Shown here: piece by piece, positions 36,067 to 45,959 of the stretch | Numbering within the stretch: the first letter of the stretch is position 1 | How the letters are laid out: each line of letters begins with the position of its first letter | Origin: Schizophyllum amplum | Lineage: Eukaryota; Basidiomycota; Agaricomycetes; Agaricales; Schizophyllaceae | DNA: 64,000 nucleotides | NCBI GenBank assembly: GCA_007026445.1 | Contig: VDMD01000002.1 | Span: forward strand, 2,046,001-2,110,000 | Direction of reading: 5' to 3' | Made by a program: the position numbers and the translations under genes | Notes under the pieces: model-generated | The model's input: only the letters and a program-made list of their open reading frames with translations | Told to the model about the DNA's origin: nothing | Databases searched by the model: none

Positions 36067-36187
36067 GGCGAGATGGCCGAGCGGTCTAAGGCGCCAGACT
36101 AAGGATCAGTCAACATTCGTTGATAACCCCAGGAAAAACCTTCCTATCTGGTCTTTCGAGGCGTGGGTTCGAATCCCACTCTCGTCA
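36067..36187 (+). tRNA. tRNA-Leu (anticodon AAG) with intron
   Basis: The acceptor strand GGCGAGA pairs with TCTCGTC (36180-36186, one G-U), with discriminator A at 36187. The anticodon stem CCAGA (36094-36098) pairs with TCTGG (36147-36151). The loop reads CT-AAG-G, giving anticodon AAG at 36101-36103. A 41-nt intron at 36105-36145 lies one base 3' of the anticodon, the normal eukaryotic position. A long variable arm precedes the T arm GTGGG-TTCGAAT-CCCAC. All features fit a class II leucine tRNA. Confidence 0.93.
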
Positions 36188-36481
36188 CCTCTTTTTACAT
36201 CTAATTTTCTCGCCGTGAAAGTGGCTACAAGACGAGATAGAGAGCGATGAATTTCGCGGGCGAGGTACGAGGCGGAGAAGGTCTTGTCAGTACCGTCCTT
36301 TTGGGGATAACATTTTGACAGGTTCCCACGATTTATGTGTCCAAGCGGCTTCACAGCTGGCTTCTCCTGCTCGCAGCAAGCTTGCAGTCAATGTTCGAAC
36401 GTTCAATCTCAACGACTCCAACACGCGAGTCCAGCGAAAGCACAATGTCAAGACCCAAAAAGCAAGACTTTGATAATAATA

Positions 36482-37512
36482 TTATAACTGCATGATATGC
36501 TTCTTGACCTTTTCCCTCGTCTCGCGGTCAACGCCAATACTCTGCAAGTAGCCCTCGATGCCGCCGTGCTTATCCCCCAACCACGCAACAAGACCGTCGA
36601 CAAATCCTGGCGGACAGCCCACAAACTCATCAGATAGGGCGAGCGCGCGTATCTCCTTCAGCCTGTTGTCCAGGTCAGGCGCGAGCTCGCGTTCGGTTGC
36701 CATATAGTCCGCCCTGATTGCGTCGACCTCCACCCCGCAGAGGAGCAGGATGAGGATGACGACGGTGCCCGTGCGGTCTTTGCCGTGTGTGCAGTGGACA
36801 AGGATGGGATACGTCTCGTCTTGCGCAAGCAGTACGAATATACTCTTGACCTCCGCAGTCGAAGTCGTGAGGGTGTCGATGCCCAAGCCAAGCAGGCCGC
36901 GAGGCGCCATGGCCTCTGAGCCAATGATAGCTATGCCTGCGAGACGGTTGCCGGTGGCCATGTTGTAGATCAGACGGCTAGAAGTATGTTATGATCATGA
37001 TGCACGCCGCTCGAGAGATGTCCGTACCCCATGCTTCGCCAGCTCAGACGCCTGAAGAGGGCCATCTGGAAGGCACGGCCGGTGAGACTGGCATAGTGCG
37101 TCGTCGTATGGGGGATGTTGATGGAGGTGGTAGTTGTGGCAGTGGTGGCCGCGTTGACAGAGCTGAAGTCGGCCGTGGTGTCGGGGTGAGAACGGGCCCG
37201 TGTAGCGACATCTAGTTCGGACTGCGTGCGCAGGTCGAGGACGCTTCTGATCTTGTACGTATCAGTGAGAGCAGCAAGGTCTTCTTCCGACCCCGTGGAG
37301 GGTTGTGCACTGCGAAACAGTACACCTGGCCGGAGAATACTGAGAACATGAGGTCAGTATGCGACGGGAGGGAAGGACGCATGGTGTACGCACGGTGAGC
37401 CGTGTAGGATGTTGGTCGTCTCCCCAACGTCTCTGAAGTTCAGGACCGTTTTGAAGGGACCACGGGGAACATCATCTACGCCAGTCGGACTAGACATAGC
37501 AGACGAGGACAT
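36482..37512 (-). CDS. Tyrosine/dual-specificity phosphatase family protein
   Basis: The N-terminal half carries KTVLNFRDVGETTN, VLFRSAQP and IRSVLDLRTQSELD, the usual lead-in of the fungal Y_phosphatase3 group. The signature loop is HCTHGKDRTGTV, with the nucleophilic Cys and the Arg in C-x5-R. The acidic general base is not certain by eye. The C-terminal part GFVDGLVAWLGDKHGGIEGY matches the family's end. The start at 37512 (MSSSAMSSPTGVDDVPRGPF) precedes the conserved block directly. Three or four introns. Substrates may be phosphoproteins or phosphoinositides. It is divergent from the Gln-rich gene at 38011. Confidence 0.9.
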
Positions 37513-38010
37513 GGAAGAGAAGGACAAGTGATGCGCGTCATCGTTAGCTGGTCCTGGTGGGGCAAACACGGCCCTTCGGTGCGTCGTTGTCCGCAGTCCA
37601 AGATGAAAGATGTGATAGACCGAGGAGAGCACTGATTCTGTGAGCTGCTGAGGGCCGTGGTTGTAGTGAGGCGTTGCCGAGACCGATCGGACTTTGCATC
37701 TCAAGCCGACGACAGCTGTGATGATTAGGATCGCCTAGTACGCTCCTGTGTCTTTCCGTGTTCCTTTCAGCGGTTCCACGACAATCCTGCGGTCATGTCG
37801 ATGCACACGAGACGCAACGAGGCATTTCGGCCAAAAGAAGTATAGGGAAGTATGGAGGCGGGATGCAAACCGAGAACAAGGGCCGACTCCGTTGCATTCC
37901 CGGATTTGGTATTGGCTCTTGTCTTAAGCGCCCCCCGACAGCGACCTTACCGACCGCGCAGAGCTCATTCCCGTCGACTTGGGCTTGACGTCGTCAACTG
38001 CGTCCCCATC
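37513..38010. other. Divergent promoter region
   Basis: About 500 bp between the phosphatase and the Gln-rich protein starts. No specific element recognised. Confidence 0.5.
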
Positions 38011-41000
38011 ATGAGCGCCGTGGCATCAACGAGTGCCGTACCGTGCGTGATGCGTCCACTGGACATACATATTCCGAAAGAGCTGACAGACCCTTGCTTG
38101 TGATCAACCAGCCTGCAGCGCGCGCCGAATGACGAAAATGACGACTCCGTGCTGAGGAGCAAGATCATGAACACACTCACAGGCGTCGTAGCCGGCAGTC
38201 TTGAAGAAAGGCGCTCGCCGCTTGACGTGCAACTCCTTAACTTTCAGAAGGAGAACGTCCAACTTTGGACCGACAACCAAAATCTTTCTGCTGCCCTTGA
38301 ACAGGAGAGTCAGAAGAATACCTTCCTCAGCACCCGCCTCGACCAACTCGTCAAGGAGAACAGCCATCTGGCACAAGAAAGGGATACCTTTCGCGCCAAT
38401 TGCGAGCAGCTCAGACGCGAGCGTGACTTTTACAAGCAGGCCACCAACTCGGCGGCACAGAGTCAGCTTTCTACGGAGCATGCCAACACGCCGGAGGAGC
38501 TGCAAAGGCACAAGTCCATCATCGCCGAGGTGTACCAACGGCTGCAGCAGCACGAGTCGGCGATGGGCCAGCGGCCTCAGCCCATGCCGGTGGCAGTTCA
38601 TCTGCAAAGCCAAATTCACCCCATGTCCTCACCAGCTCATAGCACTGCGTCACATCGTATGTTCCATACCGGTCCCCGTGGGCAGTGTACTTACATCCTC
38701 AACAGAAGAACCCGGCGGCTACGTACGTCGCCGTCTTTCGAATCTGCGCGCAAGTCTCATTGAAACCTCCCCTCAGTTCCAGCAACCCTCTCCCGCACCC
38801 CTACAGCAGCCCGCTTCTCAAGCTGCGACGCACGATCAGCTTCTAGTACGGCAACAGCGAATGCATCAGCAGCAGATGCAGCAGCAGCAGATTCAGCAGC
38901 AAATGCACCAACAACAAATGCAGCGCCAGCAACAGCAACAGCGAGAGATCACGCAGCAACAGCAGCAGCGAGACTTGCAGCAGCACCTGCAGATGGCGCG
39001 GCAAGAACCTAGGCAGTCGCACCTTGAGCACGAGCAGCCTATACGACACTCCGCTCACGCTCATCCTAATCCATCCGTTCCTCTGTCCGCCGGTCACCCG
39101 CACAATCGATCGCGCCCTGGGACTCAACATGGGCCACCCACTATGGTTCAAACGCAGTCCGGTATCCCTTTGATGCCTCGATCTGCGTCCTCGAACGAGC
39201 GCAATAGAGGTTTCATGGTAATGCCAGAACGCGGTCAGCCACTCATGATTGACACCACTGCATTGACCACAACGATGATGTCGCCGCCTCTGTCCGCGCC
39301 GGCAACCGCTGGCTCGTCACGACATGCTATGGGCATGCCCACTCCTCCGCTCTCGGCTGCTGACCGCCGGACGTTTTCCCACACTCAGGTTCAGGCAGCA
39401 CAACCTATGCGCCAGCAGCCTTTATCTGCCGGGGCGACGCCGAGGACCACAAACAACGCGGGCCCGCCCCAGATACGTCGCATGCAGAACATGCATGACG
39501 TTGCGCCGGGGCCACAACCAACGCAGTCTTCTCCACAGGTCGTTCAACGGCCTTCTCACGCTGGACATAGCCAACAAGCCATGCAACCCCAACAACCCAT
39601 GGAACAATCACAGTTCGTCCAATCGCAACCCTTGCACCACCCAACTGCCCCGCAGTACAGGCCGTTTGTACAGCAGATGCAACAAATGCAGCCGGCGGGG
39701 CAGCCTCCGCAACAACCCATCGTGCATTCGAATATGGCCGACGGGTTTAGGCCCATGCGTCAACACGACATGTCAGCATACGAAGCGACCCAGCGCGCAG
39801 CCCTAGGGCTCGGGCCATCCACTTCCTCGCAGCCCATGCCGGCGCATGCAAGGCGGGCTTCATCCTCCAGTGTACCCATATCGTCGGCCGTGCCCGGTGG
39901 TCAGGGAGGCATGCCCGGTGGCTCTGTGCCCTCGCCAGCTCTGCGGCGGTCCAGCTACGATCCCTCGTCCCCGATTGTCTTGGGCCCCAGCGTTGCCAGC
40001 CTCAAGCGGCCGAACGGGACGACTGCGACGCGGGATCCGGCGAAGCGGCAGCGAACGTCCGAGTCCGCGCAGTCGTCTTCTGCTGCGGCATCTCAGTCGA
40101 GGCATGCGGATGGGCTGGGGCAGTCGCCTCGCGCGGGTGGACCGGTTCAGGCGCATGGACAACGCTTTCCGCCCCCGCAGGTATGGAGGCCCACAGCCCA
40201 GGGTCAGATGTCGAACTCCTTGCAGGGTCAGATATTGGCCACGCCGCAGAATCAGGCAATGGCTACTCCACAAGCTCAGATAGAGTCCCAACAGCGGCTC
40301 GAAGTGGACGCTTACGGTCGCCCATTACAACACGACCATGCGATACACCCGGGGGTGCAAGGCACGGGAGGTCCGTCTGATCCCAGGCATGCGTCGAATG
40401 GGCCGCCGTCCGCGCGCGAAAGGACGGCGATGGAGTCACCGCGGGATGTATCGGTGAAGAGAGAAGCAGTAGAGACCGCGCTCATGCCGCCACCGCCGTT
40501 TTCACCTCTAGCGCAGGATAATACTGTACTGCATGTTGGCCGTCAAGCGTCTCAGCCTATCGTGCAACACGCGTCCCAGACACATGACCAACAAACGCAC
40601 CAGCCTGACGCTCAGCAAGCTCTTCAGCCGGATGCCCCACAAGCATTGCCATTCGAAGGCCAACCAGCACCGCCACGACCAGATGTCCAACAAGTAGCCC
40701 AGCCTGTGCATTCTCTCTACGCTCCTGCCTCCGCCGCTCATGCTATTCAAATGGGAATGCAAGGTCAAGCGCCCATCGAAGGAGCGCCACAGCAGGCAGA
40801 CACATCCCAGCAGGGGGAAAAGCCGCCGCAGGAAGACGTACTACAGACAGACGCACCACAGCAGGACGATATGCCACAGGATGCGGCCGACGACATCAAC
40901 CGCGACGCCGACGGCCTGCAGATCGAGACCGACTGTGTCTCTAAGATCGTCATCGGCGACGTCGAAGGGGACTGGGAGCAGGTGAAGGAGTGCGAGAGTT

Positions 41001-41189
41001 GCCGGTACGTTCTCCTGATTACCTCATGCGTCGCCGACAATGGGCTAACACTTGGGCAGCGTGTCCTGCGAGATGGGTTCTGGCGAGCAGACGACGTATT
41101 TCTCCAGTCCGACGTACGAGGAGCTGTTAGCGCATTGCACGACACACCATAGTCTCGTGTGGGACGATGTGAGGAAGGGGATTTTCTGA
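38011..41189 (+). CDS. Large Gln-rich coiled-coil protein, regulator-like, unknown function
   Basis: The spliced start reads MSAVASTSARAPNDENDDS (intron about 38038-38112). A coiled-coil segment of about 100 residues follows (LNFQKENVQLWTDNQNLSAA to LRRERDFYKQAT). After an intron near 38660, about 800 residues are Gln/Pro/Met-rich, including a polyQ tract at 38860-38990 that is coded by mixed CAG/CAA. The last exon encodes a compact Cys/His-bearing end: CESCRVSCEMGSGEQTTYFS, then LLAHCTTHHSLVWDDV and KGIF, with the stop at 41187-41189. The composition resembles transcriptional co-regulators, but no known DNA-binding domain is seen. Confidence 0.8.
38862..38990 (+). repeat. CAG/CAA-rich polyglutamine tract
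   Basis: Coding repeat of glutamine broken by Met, Ile, His and Arg codons. Mixed CAG and CAA codons should limit slippage. Confidence 0.85.
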
Positions 41190-41625
41190 AGGTGGAAGTT
41201 CCTATGCGCATAAGTGCGCAGTCCTTTGTTTGAGTTATTGTCGCGAGATATCTCTTGGGTTGTCTACGACGCCGACATCGTTTTTGCTGTTCACCTATCC
41301 ACTTCGTCTATGGTCTATCCGCTTCGCTGTGCTGGTCTATCTTTGCTCTCTATTGTCCCTTTTCTTGCTTGCATCTTGGACTGCTACCTTCCTTGATGAA
41401 CTACATAATATACTTATCAATCGGTCCGGTACACTCTCACCTGCAGGACGGACGCAGCTAACCTGTTCAGTGATCTGCTAGACCACAGTAATATTGTACA
41501 TTAACGATGTACGCCTACCTATGCTCATCCACGACAAGCATCTATGTATGTACTGCTCAATATGACTTACTTATGCTTTGAAACTAATGCGCGAGACACC
41601 CGAACTCGCGTCTATGGCGGATACC
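41190..41625. other. Convergent intergenic region
   Basis: AT-rich spacer, presumed 3' UTRs of the Gln-rich gene and PSF2. Nothing else seen. Confidence 0.55.
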
Positions 41626-42404
41626 CTAAACTGTGAAGTCCCCGAGGTCTGCCGCGGGTCTGCGGGTGAGCTGACCCAAGATCGCCATCGACTGCACGAA
41701 GAATGGCCTAATCTCGTTGATCTCCATGGCGCACATGTTCTCGACCTGGGCCGGAAGTTGTCGGTGAGCGAAGACGGACGAGAGTGCGCAGACCGTACGT
41801 GCAACTCGTTAGGGTTCAGGTTCTGCAGGCCGTCTCGAGTCTTGGCCTGTCGCGCTTCGCGCATATTCTTCAAGAGGAGCCGAAGCTGCTCGGGGTCTTC
41901 GAGGTCGTCTGGGGCTCTGTATGTACAATTTAGAGGGGAGGCACGGCAAGCGATATTGCCACTCACACATCCAGCAATACCTTCGCAACCTCGGCGAAGC
42001 GGAAGGGAAGCTTGCTGAACTTGGGATTATTGGTCTCCTCTTCGCAGCATTCTTTGAGGTGGTCTGAGCGGGACATTCAACAATGCTATTGATGAAAGGG
42101 GTATACGTTTCGCTTGCCTACTGTCAACCAGTCCGGGGGGATGATGCGGCATTTCTTCTTCAGTTTGAGATTGGTGGCAAGCCAGATAGGTACTTTTGCT
42201 CGTCTTGGCGGTTGTAGTGGCCCATATGTTCCCTGTAGATGGTAAAAGGTATAGTGCTATTTGGATTAGCAACAAAGAACTCACGCTGATGAATACGGTA
42301 CGCTCCATCGCAATAAGCGGAATGATCTCGATGAGCTGCTGAGATGCGATGAATTCCAGTTCGGCAGGCGATACTGACTGCCTGAGCGACTGTGGCAGAG
42401 ACAT
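41626..42404 (-). CDS. PSF2: GINS complex subunit Psf2
   Basis: Subunit of the CMG replicative helicase accessory complex. It starts MSLPQSLRQSVSPAELEFIA and continues EIIPLIAMERT, the Psf2 A-domain. Intron-joined exons then give the WLATNLKLKKKCRI-like segment, LPFRFAEVAKVLLD, DPEQLRLLLKNMREARQAKT and GLQNLNPNEL. The end is NMCAMEINEIRPFF, SMAILGQL and DLGDFTV. Length and motif order match the fungal proteins of about 210 residues. It is divergent from haspin, with four GTCGCGT heptamers between the two starts. Confidence 0.95.
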
Positions 42405-42715
42405 AGTAGGGTAATCCGCTCGGGCCTAGCAGGTAGAAATGTCTGTTCCCGTTTATTCGAAGCTGAAGGACTCCGCAAGAACAGTGCGGATGACAAGTCG
42501 CGTCGCGTAAAGGCGTGGGAATTAAATATTAGGTCGCGTCAGGGTCACCTGACTTGTCGCGTTGAATCCGAACGATCCGCGCCTCATGTTATCCTGTTGC
42601 TCTCCCTCGACTGCAACTCGCCCATTTCCTATACCCCTCCGTCACTATTTTCTTCACTATCTCCTTCATTTACATTGGCCTCGCCGTTATCTGCGCCTTG
42701 GCCACTACCCTCATC
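42405..42715. promoter_or_regulatory. Shared PSF2/haspin promoter with four MCB-like heptamers
   Basis: GTCGCGT occurs at 42497-42503, 42502-42508, 42533-42539 and 42556-42562, all in one orientation (ACGCGAC on the other strand). This contains the ACGCG core bound by MBF-type G1/S factors in fungi. The cluster spans 66 bp and lies about 93 bp from the PSF2 start and 153 bp from the haspin start. Confidence 0.6.
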
Positions 42716-45314
42716 ATGTTCGGCGCCCGCACGAAACAGGTCAACACGTACGGCAAGCGCAGCCAGCGTATCGTCACCGTCTCTGGGTCTAGCGATCTTC
42801 GCCCTGCCCGTAAGACGCCGAGCATCTTTGACGACATCCCCCCTCCACAATGGGCACCAGTGGCGTCCCGCATGAAGAAGCGCGAGAATCCCAGACCAGG
42901 CGGTGCTTCCCCCAAGACCGTGCACGTCAAGAGGAACAAGCCCGCGGCGGTACCGAAGAAGCGCGCCGATGTGAAGGTCGCGGACAAGATGCGTCTGGCG
43001 GGGAAGACAACGGTAGACAAGCTGAAGGCGGCTAGCACCCGCGAGGCTCCACGATCGCCCCTCGCATCTGTCCCCATCAACTCCCCCGCTGGTAGAGCGA
43101 GGCGCTCTCGCATATCCGCCGCCAAGGGTCGTCCGACAGGGCTGCCAAACCGTTCGCCCGTTGTCAATGTGGAGATCATCACCCTCGACCAGGACGGCAC
43201 GCCGCTCAAGCAGGAGCGCCGTGTGTCGCATCCGCGTGCTTCCTACGCCATACCGTCTCCTCAAGAGGAGAAGCCTCTGCAGTCGCTCGCGGCGTGCCTC
43301 AAGGTTGCGGAGGTTCAGGACAGTGACGATGAAGACGATTTTGTGCCCCTTCCGAAGACGCGCCGACGGCGACGCATCGTCTCTGGTGTGCCAAGCGTCA
43401 TCGAGATAGAGTCGGACCCGGAACCAGAGCCAGAGATGCCCGAGGTCGTCGAGCAACTGGATTCGCCCGCGGTATCGCGACCCCTGCAACATTACTCAAC
43501 ACCAGCGGCAGCCTCAATAGTGTCGTTCGCCTCATCGCCTTCCCCTACACCCTCCCCCGTGTCCTCTCCCGCTGCTGTATTAGCCCCCATGCGGAGCTTC
43601 GCAACTCAACTTACATCCAAACCACGACCGCTTACGCCCATACGCGGCCATCGGCGCAAGGGCCTATTCCAACCACCTTCACCCCCTTCACCCCTCACAT
43701 CCTCCGACTTTGACGACATCTCCTTCACCTCTGAAGATGCCCTCGGAGAAGATTCCCCGCTCTCTTCTGTCGACGACACACCGCCCTCCTTCCCTGAATT
43801 TGTCCGCCCGTTGCTCGTGGAATGCGACCAGGAAGACAGCGGCCCGTACGAGTTCTCCGCCTTCCTGAACACATTCCCCTATGACCCCGTCGTCGGCGCG
43901 ACGCGCGGACGCGCCGCTTTCCGCAAGATCGGCGAAGCGAGCTACTCGGAGGTGTTCGGCATTGGGGATGTCGTGCTCAAGATCATCCCGCTCAAGGATG
44001 ATGAAGAGGCGTCATCCCTGAGTACGGGGAAGCTGAAGGCGCGGCAAGAGAAAGACGAGGACGACGAGGGCCCGCCACCGAGCGATGTGAAGGACGTAGT
44101 GAAGGAGGTGATCGTGACGCGTGCTATGGGGGAGGTTTGCGATCGGTTCGTACGGTTGCTGAAGGCGTATGTCGTGAGGGGCCGGTATCCTGAGCATCTG
44201 CTGTCCTTGTGGGACGAGTACAACGACGTCAAGGGATCAGAGAGCGTACGTCCGGGTGAGCTTGAGTTTGGTTCGTCATTCTCCCTGAATGCTGAAGTGT
44301 CTTGTAGATACGTTCAACGTATCCCAATTGTATGCAATCATCATCCTTCCCAACGGTGGTCCTGATCTGGAGGCATACCAATTCACGACACCGTCACGGA
44401 CAGGGTGGAGGCAGGCCTGCAGCATCTTCTGGCAGGTAGCGAAGGCGCTGGGCCATGCAGAGCAATTGGTCTCGTTTGAGGTATGGACTACATTTCCTGC
44501 TCCTGATACTTGCTAAGGTTTCTCTTTCCTTGTTAGCATCGCGATCTGCACTGGGGTCAGGTACTCGTGCAGAACAACGCAGCCAGCAAGACACCGCTTG
44601 CGCCCCGCTCGCAAAATACCAGACCCGCTGTGAGCTCGGCTAAGGTGATGATGGACGACCCTGTACATGGTATTCATGCGACACTCATCGATCTGGGGCT
44701 GTCGCGTATGGATGCTGGGGATGTTCAAGGCGGCGAGCGGATACACTGGACGCCGTTTGATAGTGAGGTGTTCGACGGAGAGGGTGCGTATCCACGTCTA
44801 GACCTTCATCATGTGTAACTAACGGGTGGTTCAGGCGAATATCAATATGAGGTCTACCGCTTGATGCGCTTGGTGCATACTGGCCGTGTCTGGAGCGACT
44901 TCAAACCACTAACAAACGTCATGGTATGTTCCTCGTCCCTCCTTCGAAGGAAAAACAGTCTCTGATTAACCGCAGTGGCTGCACTACCTCGTGCTACAAT
45001 TGCTCACGAAGAAGGGGCTCAAGGAGCCGTCGCGGCGCACGCCAACCTCTGCCTCGTCTCAAGCCGCCTTCAGCGAGTTCGAGTGCTACAAGAGCCTTGT
45101 GGATATTGAGGAGTGGCTGGGCCGGTGCATCGCGGAGGTCGTCGCGTCGACGAAGAAGCGGCCCGCGCGGAAGTCGATGGCGGCGAAGAAGGTAGCAGCC
45201 TCAACGAAGAAAGCGGTGGGGGTGCTTGAGAGCGTATCGCCAGCATGTGCGGGGGAGGTGGTGACGTACGGGGTCAAGAAGGGTTGGATAAGGTCGGTAG
45301 GAGTAGGAGAGTGA
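42716..45314 (+). CDS. Haspin-type serine/threonine kinase
   Basis: Mitotic kinase expected to phosphorylate histone H3 Thr3 and so direct Aurora B. The first ~400 residues are basic and Ser/Pro-rich, without a known fold. The kinase domain begins at about residue 405: IGEASYSEVFGIG (Gly loop), VVLKIIPL (ATP-anchoring Lys), KEVIVTRAMGEV, LYAIIILPNGGPDLE (hinge), HRDLHWGQVLV (catalytic loop) and LIDLGLSRM. The last of these replaces the DFG motif, as in haspins. EYQYEVYRLMRL and VWSDFKPLTNVMW match the haspin C-lobe. Five introns lie in the kinase half. The tail is Lys-rich. Confidence 0.93.
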
Positions 45315-45959
45315 TACCCATGCCATTGCATTTAGATATCTGTATGTATATAGGGACGACAAACATGTAGCCTGTATGTTATTCGTGTACAACGCCAACG
45401 GATACGATGTGTATGTACACTGGGTGCAATATTTAGCGTCTGGATCTGAAGCGACGGACGACGTCCCATGGGGCATATAACATCACCTTCAGCAAAGTCG
45501 AAATCTTCCATAACCAGTGCGCTGTAGTCATACAGAGCCTTGACTGAGGACGGCCGAGAGTGAGCTTTGTAGGTCACAAGAATGCGCTCCGGCGTACCAT
45601 AGATTTAGAATAAGACATTGGCCTGGAGTCAGAAGCGGCCATATGGTAGGATGGCGGGTCGCTAGGACTCTCATACCACTGGCTCGAGGCGCTTATGCCC
45701 GTCGTGAAGCGCTCGACGCGCTCAAGCTTGCTCGGTCCCAGTGGGGGTACTGCAGAGCTCGAGTCGCTCGGAGAAGGTGAGCGTCACAAGACAGTTGAAG
45801 TTCGGAAGCAGTTCTTACAGGTTCTTACTTAAAGTTACAACGTTTTGATTGGTGCCTGAGGTTCGCACATCGATGACGTCGCTCGATTGAACCTGCGCGC
45901 CGCGTCTCGATGCTCGTCGTCGACGACGCGTCTTGCTCCCTACATCCATCGAGCCGACG
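45315..45959. other. Intergenic region with an SH3-like remnant
   Basis: Haspin 3' UTR, the fragment listed next, and the YVC1 promoter. No complete gene seen. Confidence 0.5.
45475..45577 (-). pseudogene. Possible SH3-domain fragment
   Basis: The minus strand reads VKALYDYSALVMEDFDFAEG followed by DVI, the ALYDY start and acidic RT loop of an SH3 domain. After that the frame turns to unrelated sequence. The remaining SH3 strands (the WW motif and the final ALYDY-adjacent strands) are absent, and no neighbouring exon supplies them. Confidence 0.35.

Noticed and set aside
36106..36354. Minus-strand frame containing DESGIRTHASKDQ
   Set aside because: This string is the known artefact of translating the antisense of a tRNA gene; the tRNA-Leu lies exactly here.
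42629..43492. 287-codon antisense frame opposite haspin
   Set aside because: Arg/Leu/Gly-rich shadow of a conserved gene, with no domain and no splice support.
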